From Micromonospora coerulea (GTDB taxonomy: Bacteria > Actinomycetota > Actinomycetes > Mycobacteriales > Micromonosporaceae): a stretch of DNA of 37,159 nucleotides. Of the stretch, positions 1-7,223 are shown one piece after another (the first letter of the stretch is position 1; each line of letters begins with the position of its first letter). A program made the translations under genes and the position numbers. The stretch lies in NCBI RefSeq assembly GCF_016598485.1, contig NZ_JAEMUW010000038.1, forward strand, positions 1-37,159, in the 5' to 3' direction. The notes beneath the pieces are model-generated. The model made no database searches, was not told the DNA's origin, and saw only the letters and a list, made by a program, of their open reading frames with translations.

Positions 1-22
1 CCCCCCCCCCCCCCCACCCCCC
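1..22. other. Poly-C tract at the window edge
   Basis: The first 22 bases are fifteen C, one A and six C, followed by ordinary GC-rich sequence. No gene lies in positions 1-106. A homopolymer exactly at the edge suggests a contig end or a read artefact rather than biology, but this cannot be settled from the sequence. Confidence 0.6.
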
Positions 23-106
23 GGGCGGCCGGCCACCCGATCGGGTCGGCGTGGCACCGTCCGCTACCGTGACACCGCCTGTCAACGTACGACCGCCGGA
101 GGACCA

Positions 107-787
107 GTGCCCCTGCTCTACACCATCGGCAAGCTCACCGTGGCGCCCGCGCTCCGGTTGGCCTTCCGTCCGCACGTGGAGGGGTTGGAGCACATTCCGG
201 CGATCGGCGGTGCGATCTTCGCGGGCAACCACCTCTCCGTCGCCGACGAGCTGTTGCTCGGCACCGTCGTCCCCCGGCACCTGGCCTTCTGGGCCAAGTC
301 GGAGTACTTCAACGGCACCGGTGTGAAGGGCGCCTTCTCCAAGTTCGTGCTCACCGGCCTGGGCGCCATCCCGGTGGAGCGGGCCGGCGGCCGGGCGGCG
401 CTGTCGGCGTTCGACGCCGCCATCCCGGTGCTCAAGGCCGGCGACCTGGTCGCGGTCTACCCGGAGGGCACCCGCTCACCCGACGGCCGGCTCTACCGGG
501 GCCGCACCGGCGCCGCCCGGCTGGCCGTGGCGGCCGGCGTGCCGGTCATCCCGGTCGGCGTGACCGGCACCGACAAGGCCCAGCCGATCGGTACCCGGGT
601 GCCCCGGCCCGGCCGGGCGGAGATCACCATCCGATTCGGCAAGCCGCTGGACTTCACCGGCCGATCCGACGACCGCACCTCGCTGCGGGAGATGACCGAT
701 GAGCTGATGGCCGAGATCCAGAAGCTCACCGGCCAGGAGTACGTGCCGCGCTACGCCCCGAAGCGCGGCGACGAGCCCGCCGCCTGA
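107..787 (+). CDS. 1-acyl-sn-glycerol-3-phosphate acyltransferase (PlsC family)
   Basis: A 226-aa protein of the PlsC/LPLAT family. These enzymes transfer an acyl chain to lysophosphatidic acid (or a related lysolipid) at the cytoplasmic face of the membrane during phospholipid synthesis. Visible motifs are the catalytic NHxxxxD box (NHLSVADE, about residues 41-48), an FxNGTG-type segment around residues 64-68, the PEGTRS box (about 119-124) and a late VIPVGVTG strand. The length fits single-domain actinobacterial PlsC proteins. The GTG start at 107 follows a GGAGGA at 98-103, and a TACCGT -10-like hexamer sits at 65-70. The gene converges on the photolyase gene, with only 4 bases between the stop codons. 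Substrate specificity cannot be read from the sequence; the family call is secure. Confidence 0.9.
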   Translation: MPLLYTIGKLTVAPALRLAFRPHVEGLEHIPAIGGAIFAGNHLSVADELLLGTVVPRHLAFWAKSEYFNGTGVKGAFSKFVLTGLGAIPVERAGGRAALSAFDAAIPVLKAGDLVAVYPEGTRSPDGRLYRGRTGAARLAVAAGVPVIPVGVTGTDKAQPIGTRVPRPGRAEITIRFGKPLDFTGRSDDRTSLREMTDELMAEIQKLTGQEYVPRYAPKRGDEPAA

Positions 788-791
788 GCTG

Positions 792-2261
792 TCACGGCGG
801 GTCGTTGCCGCGCCGCTTCTCCTGGTCGACCACCGCGTCGAGGTCGGGGAGGCGTTCCATCTGCTTCATCGTGCGGGCCATCCGGGCGTTGCCCGGGATC
901 CGGTCCCGGTTGCCGGCCAGGAAGGCCCAGTAGCCGGCGGTGAACGGGCAGGCGTCCTCGCCCAGACGCTTCTTCGGGTCGTACCGGCAGCCGCCGCAGT
1001 AGTCGCTCATCCGGTTGATGTACGCGCCCCCGGAGACGTACGGCTTGGTGGTGATCCGGCCCAGGTCGGCGTACTGGCTCATGCCGACCACGTTCGCGGT
1101 CATCACCCACTCGTAGCCGTCCACGAAGCGGGTGTGGAACCATTCGACCAGCTCGGACGGGCGGAATCCGCGCTGCAGCGCGTAGTTGCCGAGCACCATC
1201 AGCCGGGGGATGTGGTGCACCCAGGCCCGATCCCGCACCCCGGCGAGCACGTCGGAGAGGCAGTGCGCGTCGACCGCGTCGGCGTCCAGGTCGTTCCACC
1301 AGGCCGGCAGCGAGCGGCGCGCGCCCAACTCATTGCTGTTGCGCCAGGTCGGCTCGAAGTACCAGTAGGTGTGCCAGATGTAGTCCCGCCAGCCGAGGAT
1401 CTGCCGGACGAAGCCCTCCACGCTGGCCAGCGGCGCGCCCTCCGTGCGGTACGCCTGCTCGGCGCCGCGGACCGCCTCAAGCGGGTCCAGCAGGCCCAGG
1501 TTGAACGAGGACGAGAGCATGCTGTGCGCCAGCCACGGGTCGGTGGAGAGCATCGCGTCCGAGTACGGGCCGAACGCCGCGAGCCGGTGCCGGAGGAAGT
1601 GCCGCAGCCGGGCGTTGGCCTCCTTGATGGTGGCCGGGAAACGGCGGGGGCCGTCCCGCCCGACGAACCGGATCCCCTCCCGCTCCCAGCGGTCCAGGTC
1701 GGCCCGGACCTCGGCGTCGACGTCGTCCTCCTTCGGCATCGGCGGAGCCGGGACGTCGACCTTCCCGTTCTTCGGCGGCGGTTCCCGGTTCTCGACGTCC
1801 AGGCTCCACCGGCCCCCGACCGGCTCGTCCCCCTCGACGAGCACGCCGTGGTGCTGCCGGGCGAACCGGTAGAACGCCTCCATCCGCAGCGCGCCGCGCC
1901 GGTCGTCCGCCCAGTCGGCGAAGTCCGCCAGGCTGGTCACGTAGCCGCGCGCCGGCAGCACGGTGACCCCGTCCCGGTTGCGGACGAACTTCAGCGCCCG
2001 CCGGGAGGTGGGGTGGCAGACCTCCAGCGGCTCGCGCACCTTCTGCAGCGCCTGCCCGTACGTCTCGGCGCGCAGGAAGATCGCCTGCTCACCGAGTTCG
2101 GCGGCGCGGTGCCGCAGCGCGGAGAGGATCAGGTGGGCCTTCTGCCGGTGGTAGGCGCGGCGCCGGAAGACCGCCTTCGACTCGATCAGCAGGACCCGTT
2201 GCTTCCGGTCGTCGAGGAAGTGCGGCCCCAGCTGATCGGCGAACAACCAACGCCGCGACAT
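792..2261 (-). CDS. FeS-type cryptochrome/photolyase (PhrB-like, probable (6-4) photolyase)
   Basis: A 489-aa protein of the FeS-BCP (prokaryotic (6-4)) photolyase family, which repairs UV photoproducts in DNA using light and FAD and carries one [4Fe-4S] cluster. The N-terminal Rossmann region begins with RRWLFADQLGPHF. The C-terminal helical region contains HHIPRLMVLGN and the cluster-binding pattern CGGC followed by a third cysteine 13 residues later (C422, C425, C438), with a fourth candidate cysteine upstream in VDAHC (about residue 334). This spacing matches the known Agrobacterium PhrB arrangement. The start ATG (complement of 2259-2261) lies 83 bases downstream of the stop of the next minus-strand gene, so cotranscription is possible. 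The family is clear; the (6-4) specificity is inferred from the family. Confidence 0.9.
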   Translation of the reverse strand: MSRRWLFADQLGPHFLDDRKQRVLLIESKAVFRRRAYHRQKAHLILSALRHRAAELGEQAIFLRAETYGQALQKVREPLEVCHPTSRRALKFVRNRDGVTVLPARGYVTSLADFADWADDRRGALRMEAFYRFARQHHGVLVEGDEPVGGRWSLDVENREPPPKNGKVDVPAPPMPKEDDVDAEVRADLDRWEREGIRFVGRDGPRRFPATIKEANARLRHFLRHRLAAFGPYSDAMLSTDPWLAHSMLSSSFNLGLLDPLEAVRGAEQAYRTEGAPLASVEGFVRQILGWRDYIWHTYWYFEPTWRNSNELGARRSLPAWWNDLDADAVDAHCLSDVLAGVRDRAWVHHIPRLMVLGNYALQRGFRPSELVEWFHTRFVDGYEWVMTANVVGMSQYADLGRITTKPYVSGGAYINRMSDYCGGCRYDPKKRLGEDACPFTAGYWAFLAGNRDRIPGNARMARTMKQMERLPDLDAVVDQEKRRGNDPP

Positions 2262-2344
2262 GTCCCGATTGTGAACCCTCCGCCGGTTATGCGACCGTCC
2301 GAAACGAAGGCTTTATGTATTCGAGACCGTGCGGAGCGTGACGG

Positions 2345-3835
2345 TCAGGACCGGTCCGGCGTGATGATCTGCTGGCGCAGCGTGTCCAGCAGGGCGGCGC
2401 TGTCCTGCACCGACAGTCGCGTGAACACGGCGGTGACGAGGCTGCCGTGGTCGACCGAGGTGCAGACCACCACCGTGTCGCCGTCGGCGCGACCGACCGC
2501 GCAGCGCTCGTACCGGCCCCGGACGTGGGTCTCCACCGGCACCGCGGGGTCGAGCGCGTACCCCTCCTGCAGGCGAGCCAGCTCGGCCTTCGCGTCGGAC
2601 TCCGGGCTGAACCGGAAACCCGTACCGCCGAGGACCGTCACCCGCTTGCCGTCGTCGGTGGCGTAGACGCCCGCGAAGGTGTCCTCGGCGAGCAGGTGCG
2701 CCTGGCGGACCTCGGTCTTCAACCGCTCGGCGGTGGCCTGGCTGCGCTCGTCCTGGCGCAGCCGCAGGCCAGACACCTGGTCGGGCAGCGCCGCGCTGGC
2801 CGGGTACTGGGTGGACATCGGCTGGAGCCACCAGAACGGGACGCCGCAGCAACAGACGAGGGTGAGCAGCAGGAGCCACGGCCAGCGGCGCCGGCGGCGG
2901 ACCGGGACCGGGACGTACCCCTTCGGCGCCCGCCAGTCCGGCGGCGGGGCGACCGGCGGCGGGGCCGACCCGCGGCGCTGCTTCGGCGGCCGGGCCGGCG
3001 CGGCTGGCGGCGGGGACACCGGCGCCGGCGGCGGCGACACCGGACGGGCGGCGACCGGCGGGCCGGGTGGTGGGGCGACCGGCGGCGCCGGATAGGGGAG
3101 CGGGTGCGGCTGTGCGGGGTAGGGGAGCGTCGGCGGCAGAGCCGGGAAGTCGGCGGAGCGCAGCTCCCAGCCGCTGGTGTCGGCGCCCGCCCACGGGTCG
3201 ACGGGGACCTGGTGCTCCGGCGCGGGGGGCGGTGGGACCGGGGTCGGCTCGGCCGACTCGCCCCAGCTGCGCTTGCGGGGCGGTGGCGGCGGGACGGCCG
3301 CGGAGCCGCTCCACCGGGGGGCCGCCGGCTCCGGCCGGGTCTCCACCCGGGTCGGGTCGGGCTGGTTCGCCACCCGGGTCGGGTCGGGCCGCGCCGTCGG
3401 TGACGCCGGCTCGGTGCGGGTCGGGACGGTGGCGGAGCCGCGGGCCGGAATGACGGGTGCCGGGGCGGCGGCCTCCGCCGCGTCGCCCGGTGCGTCGGGT
3501 GAGGTGGCCCCGGCGATCGTCGCCGGGTCGTCGCCGGTACCGGCCGCCGCGTCGCCGTCGCCGGACGGGGCATCCGCGCCCGTCACGGTCGGGGTGTCGG
3601 GACCGGTGTCCCGGGACCCGTCGTCGGCGTCCCGGGCCTCGCCGCCGACGGCCGGCGGGTCCACGCCGTCGGCGGCCGGGGCGTCGGTGGGCGGCGTGGG
3701 GCTGCCGTCCGGGGCCGTGGGTGGCCCGTCAGACGGCGGTACGGGCTCGTCGGTGACCGCCGGATCCCGGTCCCGGCCCGTGACCGGGGTGCCCCCGTCG
3801 GCCGGCCGGTCTGCTCCCGGCTGCGGCTGCGGCAT
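2345..3835 (-). CDS. Proline-rich single-pass membrane protein, unknown function
   Basis: A 496-aa protein I cannot assign to a named family. The first ~340 residues are low-complexity, rich in Pro/Ala/Asp/Thr and with poly-proline runs and a 9-residue PDPTRV-type repeat. They are followed by a basic patch (VRRRRRWPW), one transmembrane helix (WLLLLTLVCCCGVPFWWL) and an extracytoplasmic domain of ~150 residues with two cysteines (RYERC...VVVC) that could form a disulfide. The topology suggests a cytoplasmic disordered arm and an external sensor or binding domain. I chose the ATG at 3833-3835 (MPQPQPG) because an AGAGGAG lies about 9 bases before it; a more upstream in-frame start would add 20 residues. 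No enzyme motif is visible. Confidence 0.8.
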   Translation of the reverse strand: MPQPQPGADRPADGGTPVTGRDRDPAVTDEPVPPSDGPPTAPDGSPTPPTDAPAADGVDPPAVGGEARDADDGSRDTGPDTPTVTGADAPSGDGDAAAGTGDDPATIAGATSPDAPGDAAEAAAPAPVIPARGSATVPTRTEPASPTARPDPTRVANQPDPTRVETRPEPAAPRWSGSAAVPPPPPRKRSWGESAEPTPVPPPPAPEHQVPVDPWAGADTSGWELRSADFPALPPTLPYPAQPHPLPYPAPPVAPPPGPPVAARPVSPPPAPVSPPPAAPARPPKQRRGSAPPPVAPPPDWRAPKGYVPVPVRRRRRWPWLLLLTLVCCCGVPFWWLQPMSTQYPASAALPDQVSGLRLRQDERSQATAERLKTEVRQAHLLAEDTFAGVYATDDGKRVTVLGGTGFRFSPESDAKAELARLQEGYALDPAVPVETHVRGRYERCAVGRADGDTVVVCTSVDHGSLVTAVFTRLSVQDSAALLDTLRQQIITPDRS

Positions 3836-3959
3836 CGCGGCAATCTCCTCTCGCGCCGGTTGCGAGGTTAGTACCGGCACGCCACCGCCGCCCAACCCGC
3901 CCGCCGCCGGGAGGGACGGCCGGGGGGCGACCGGCCGGACCGGACCCGGGTCAGGCCGG

Positions 3960-4106
3960 GTGCTCTACCTGTTCAGCGGCGCGCTGGGCTGGTTCGTCAG
4001 CCCGCTGCTCGGGGTGATCGGCATCGTGGTCATGATCCTCTATCACGCGCTGACCAGCGAGGGCGTACGTCGGCGGTGGCCGCACCGTCGGGCGGTCCGC
4101 CGCTGA
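3960..4106 (+). CDS. Possible small membrane protein (48 aa)
   Basis: A short frame from a GTG at 3960 encodes a hydrophobic segment (LYLFSGALGWFVSPLLGVIG) leading into IVVMILYHAL and then an Arg-rich tail ending GVRRRWPHRRAVRR, as expected for a one- or two-pass small membrane protein with a positive inside tail. It sits between the divergent proline-rich protein gene and the radical-SAM gene, ending 92 bases before the latter. No Shine-Dalgarno sequence is seen, and the frame is open far upstream as GC-rich shadow, so the start is a guess. The composition is unlike the shadow frames around it. Confidence 0.4.
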   Translation: MLYLFSGALGWFVSPLLGVIGIVVMILYHALTSEGVRRRWPHRRAVRR

Positions 4107-4184
4107 CCACCGGCGGTCCGGTTCCTCCCGGCATGGGCGGCCGGCCGGCGGGCGGTGCGGCGCGGCGCCCGGCGGCCGGGCGCG

Positions 4185-4190
4185 TACCCT
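4185..4190 (+). promoter_or_regulatory. -10 box (TACCCT) of a near-leaderless promoter for the radical-SAM gene
   Basis: TACCCT matches the actinobacterial TANNNT -10 pattern and ends 8 bases before the ATG at 4199. There is no Shine-Dalgarno sequence, so the transcript is probably leaderless or nearly so. No clear -35 box is seen. Confidence 0.5.
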
Positions 4191-4198
4191 TGGGCATC

Positions 4199-6190
4199 AT
4201 GAGTGTCCCGTCCACGACGCCGCGCCCCGCTGCGGCGAATTCCGTCTGGCCCCAGCTTGAGCCGCTGCTGCCCCAGGTGACCAAGCCCATCCAGTACGTC
4301 GGTGGCGAGCTGGGCGCGGTGGTCAAGGACTGGGACGCCGCGACCGTGCGCTGGGCGCTGATGTATCCCGACGCGTACGAGGTGGGCCTGCCCAACCAGG
4401 GCGTGCAGATCCTCTACGAGGTACTCAACGAGCTGCCCGACGTGCTCGCCGAGCGGACGTACGCGGTCTGGCCGGACCTGGAGAAGCTGATGCGCGCCCA
4501 CGGCGTGCCGCAGTTCACCGTCGACGCGCACCGCTCGGTCCGCGACTTCGACGTGTTCGGCGTCTCGTTCTCCACCGAGCTGGGCTACACGAACCTGCTC
4601 ACCGCGATCGACCTGGCCGGCATCCCGATGCTCGCCGCCGACCGGACCGACGCCGACCCGGTGATCGTGGCCGGCGGCCACGCCGCGTTCAACCCGGAGC
4701 CGATCGCCGACTTCATCGACGCCGCCGTGCTCGGCGACGGCGAGGAGGCGGTCCTGGAGATCACCACGATCGTCCGGGAGTGGAAGACCGAGGGTTCGCC
4801 GGGCGGCCGGGACGAGCTGCTGCTGCGGCTGGCCCGCACCGAGAGCGTCTACGTGCCGCGCTTCTACGACGTGGACTACCTGCCCGACGGCCGGATCCAG
4901 CGGGTCGTGCCGAACCGCCCGGACGTGCCGTTCCGGGTGCACAAGCGCACGACGATGGACCTGGACGCCTGGCCGTACCCGAAGAAGCCGCTGGTGCCAC
5001 TCGCCGAGACGGTGCACGAGCGGTACGCGGTGGAGATCTTCCGGGGCTGCACCCGGGGCTGCCGGTTCTGCCAGGCCGGCATGATCACCCGCCCGGTGCG
5101 GGAGCGGTCGATCACCACCGTCGGGCAGATGGTGCGCGAGGGGCTGGAGTTCTCCGGCTTCTCCGAGGTGGGTCTGCTGTCGCTCTCCTCGGCGGACCAC
5201 TCCGAGATCGGCGACATGTGCTCCGGCCTGGCCCAGCAGTACGAGGGCACCAACGTCTCGCTCTCGCTGCCGTCGACCCGGGTGGACGCGTTCAACATCG
5301 ACCTGGCGCAGGAGCTGTCCCGCAACGGCCGGCGGACCGGGCTGACCTTCGCCCCGGAGGGCGGGTCGGAGCGGATCCGCAAGGTGATCAACAAGATGGT
5401 GTCGAAGGAAGACCTCATCCGCACCGTGGTCACCGCGTACACCAACGGCTGGCGGCAGGTGAAGCTGTACTTCATGTGCGGCCTGCCCACCGAGACGGAC
5501 GAGGACGTCCTGGAGATCGCCGACATGGCGCACGAGGTCATCAAGGCCGGCCGTGCCGCCACCGGCAGCAAGGACATCCGCTGCACGGTCTCCATCGGCG
5601 GGTTCGTGCCGAAGCCGCACACTCCGTTCCAGTGGGCCGCGATGGAGCGGCCGGAGGTCATCGACCACCGGCTCAAGATCCTCAAGCAGGCCATCAACTC
5701 GGACCGCTCGCTGGGCCGGGCGATCGGCTACCGGTACCACGACGGCGAGCCGTCCCTGATCGAGGGCCTGCTCAGCCGCGGTGACCGCCGGGTCGGCACG
5801 GTGATCCGCAAGGTCTGGGAGAACGGCGGCCGGTTCGACGGCTGGAGCGAGCACTTCTCGTACCAGCGCTGGGTGGACGCCGCCGCCGAGATGCTGCCGG
5901 CCTTCGGCGTGGACCTGGACTGGTACACCACCCGGGAGCGCGACCAGCTGGAGGTCCTGCCATGGGACCACCTGGACTCCGGCCTGGACAAGGACTGGCT
6001 CTGGCAGGACTGGCAGGACTCGCTGTCGGAGTACGAGCAGGACGACTGCCGGTGGACCCCGTGCTTCGACTGCGGCGTCTGCCCGTCGATGGACACCGAA
6101 ATCCAGATCGGCCCCACCGGCAGGAAGCTCCTGCCGCTGACGCCGATCGGCGGTTCCGGCCTGAAGGTCCCGTCCGGCGCCCCGCAGTGA
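4199..6190 (+). CDS. TIGR03960-type B12-binding-like radical SAM protein
   Basis: A 663-aa radical-SAM protein of the uncharacterised TIGR03960 type. The N-terminal half (about residues 60-210: DVFGVSFSTELGYTN, VIVAGGHAAFNPEP) looks like a cobalamin-binding Rossmann domain. The SAM/[4Fe-4S] motif CxxxCxxC is at C284, C288 and C291 (RGCTRGCRFCQAG). A Cys-rich tail (CFDCGVCPS) near residue 632 could bind a second metal. It is followed by its usual partner gene and then rne, a conserved actinobacterial order that hints at RNA or tRNA modification, although no reaction is established. The ATG at 4199 is preferred because family members begin close to the QLEPLLPQVTKPIQYVGGEL segment and because a -10 box lies just upstream. 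A perfect 13-bp hairpin follows the stop codon. Confidence 0.9.
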   Translation: MSVPSTTPRPAAANSVWPQLEPLLPQVTKPIQYVGGELGAVVKDWDAATVRWALMYPDAYEVGLPNQGVQILYEVLNELPDVLAERTYAVWPDLEKLMRAHGVPQFTVDAHRSVRDFDVFGVSFSTELGYTNLLTAIDLAGIPMLAADRTDADPVIVAGGHAAFNPEPIADFIDAAVLGDGEEAVLEITTIVREWKTEGSPGGRDELLLRLARTESVYVPRFYDVDYLPDGRIQRVVPNRPDVPFRVHKRTTMDLDAWPYPKKPLVPLAETVHERYAVEIFRGCTRGCRFCQAGMITRPVRERSITTVGQMVREGLEFSGFSEVGLLSLSSADHSEIGDMCSGLAQQYEGTNVSLSLPSTRVDAFNIDLAQELSRNGRRTGLTFAPEGGSERIRKVINKMVSKEDLIRTVVTAYTNGWRQVKLYFMCGLPTETDEDVLEIADMAHEVIKAGRAATGSKDIRCTVSIGGFVPKPHTPFQWAAMERPEVIDHRLKILKQAINSDRSLGRAIGYRYHDGEPSLIEGLLSRGDRRVGTVIRKVWENGGRFDGWSEHFSYQRWVDAAAEMLPAFGVDLDWYTTRERDQLEVLPWDHLDSGLDKDWLWQDWQDSLSEYEQDDCRWTPCFDCGVCPSMDTEIQIGPTGRKLLPLTPIGGSGLKVPSGAPQ

Positions 6191-6195
6191 CGCCC

Positions 6196-6223
6196 CGGGG
6201 CGGGCGGCGTGCCGCCCGCCCCG
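6196..6223 (+). terminator. GC-rich hairpin after the radical-SAM gene
   Basis: The arms 6196-6208 and 6211-6223 are perfect 13-bp complements with a 2-base centre, beginning 6 bases after the stop codon. There is no U-tract, as is common for actinobacterial hairpin terminators. It could also act only as an attenuator, because the partner gene lies on the same strand 92 bases further on. Confidence 0.6.
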
Positions 6224-6229
6224 TTCCGG

Positions 6230-6286
6230 TGATCATGAAGTTATTGTCACGGACACGGCATGTCGCCGGTGACACCTTCATGATCA
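6230..6286. repeat. Inverted repeat with TGATCATGAAG arms
   Basis: TGATCATGAAG (6230-6240) is perfectly complemented by CTTCATGATCA (6276-6286). Inside it GTCAC (6246-6250) pairs with GTGAC (6269-6273), giving a two-part stem around an 18-base loop. It is much more AT-rich than its surroundings. It looks like a dispersed palindromic (REP- or MITE-like) unit. It has no coding capacity and lies between the two radical-SAM-associated genes. Confidence 0.65.
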
Positions 6287-6314
6287 GCCGGTTCTGAGAC
6301 CGAGGAGCACGACG

Positions 6315-7091
6315 ATCAGTAAGAAACCACAGCCGGAGGGCGGGCAGGCGCCGATCGTCCAGCGCGTCCGGATCCGGTACGCCAAGCGTGGACCGTTGCG
6401 GTTCACCTCGCACCGGGACTTCGCCCGGGCCTTTGAGCGCGCCCTGCGCCGGGCCGGCGTACCGATCGCCTTCTCCCAGGGCTTCACCCCGCACCCCAAG
6501 ATCTCGTACGCCAGTGCCGCCCCCACGGGGGTGGCCAGCGAGGCCGAGTACCTGGAGATCGGGCTCCGCGAGCCGGTCGACCCGGCCCAGCTGCGGGCCG
6601 CGCTGGACGCCGCGCTCTCGCCGGGGCTGGACGTGCTCGACGCGGTGGTGGCCGGGGGTGGCAGCCTGGCCGACCGGATCGAGGCGTCGCACTGGCGGAT
6701 CGAGCTGCCCGAGGTCGACCCGGCGGTGCTGGCCAGCGCGGTGGCTGCCTTCACCGCCGCCGAGGAGATCCAGGTCGAGCGGATGACCAAGCAGGGGCGG
6801 CGTACCTTCGACGCCCGTGCGGCGGTCATCAGCATCGATGCCCTTCCCGCGTCCGAGACGCCATCCGGGGCGTCGGCCGTACCGTGTGCGATACTCGAAC
6901 TGGTCGTGCGGCAGGTCACCCCGTCCGTACGACCCGATGACGTCCTTTCCGGCCTCCGCGTGGTGGCCGACCTGGAGCCGCCGGTCTCCCCGAGGGTGAT
7001 CCGGCTGGCACAGGGCACGTTGACCGCGCAGGGCGAGATCGTGGATCCGTTGGATGCGGACCGCGACGGGGCAGCCATCGGTGAACACTGA
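6315..7091 (+). CDS. TIGR03936 family radical-SAM-associated protein (DUF2344), apparent ATC start
   Basis: A protein of about 258 aa, the usual partner of the preceding radical-SAM protein; in other bacteria the two are fused. Family landmarks are VRIRYAKRGPLRFTSHRDFARAFERALRRA, with GFTPHPKISYASAAPTG just after it. Function is unknown but probably concerns RNA or tRNA. The start is odd. After an in-frame TGA at 6270 there is no ATG or GTG before the conserved N-terminus, and the first TTG (6396) would delete the first strand. An ATC at 6315, read as start, gives a family-like beginning (SKKPQPEGGQAP) and has GAGGAG at 6302-6307 with a 7-base spacer. A CTG at 6294 is the only other near option and has no ribosome-binding site. 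The stop codon overlaps a 25-bp palindrome. Confidence 0.85.
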   Translation: MSKKPQPEGGQAPIVQRVRIRYAKRGPLRFTSHRDFARAFERALRRAGVPIAFSQGFTPHPKISYASAAPTGVASEAEYLEIGLREPVDPAQLRAALDAALSPGLDVLDAVVAGGGSLADRIEASHWRIELPEVDPAVLASAVAAFTAAEEIQVERMTKQGRRTFDARAAVISIDALPASETPSGASAVPCAILELVVRQVTPSVRPDDVLSGLRVVADLEPPVSPRVIRLAQGTLTAQGEIVDPLDADRDGAAIGEH

Positions 7092-7107
7092 CCGACGGTC
7101 AGTGTTC
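7083..7107. promoter_or_regulatory. 25-bp palindrome (TetR-type operator-like) upstream of rne
   Basis: Two perfect 12-bp arms (7083-7094 and 7096-7107) flank one central base; the core is ACTGACCG-A-CGGTCAGT. Perfect odd-centre palindromes with a TGACCG/CGGTCA core are typical of TetR-family operators. It overlaps the stop codon of the DUF2344 gene and lies about 120 bases before the rne start, so it could regulate rne or act as a hairpin terminator. No TetR gene is present in the window. Confidence 0.55.
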
Positions 7108-7223
7108 TAAGCAGGCAGACTTCGGCGGTCGCGCACCTCGCGCGCCCGGCGGAAACACTTTTGCGGCGACCCTGCGTGGCAGCGCTCACCCGCGCCCGGG
7201 GCAGCCAGAACTGGAGAACGTCC

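Noticed and set aside
3343..3388. Two 19-base direct repeats in the proline-rich protein gene
   Set aside because: They are a 27-base in-frame coding repeat (DPTRV units) and need no separate explanation.
4043..5971. Long minus-strand open frame opposite the radical-SAM gene
   Set aside because: A GC-rich shadow: the plus strand carries clear family motifs, and the minus frame has low-complexity Val/Arg/His/Gln composition and no motif.
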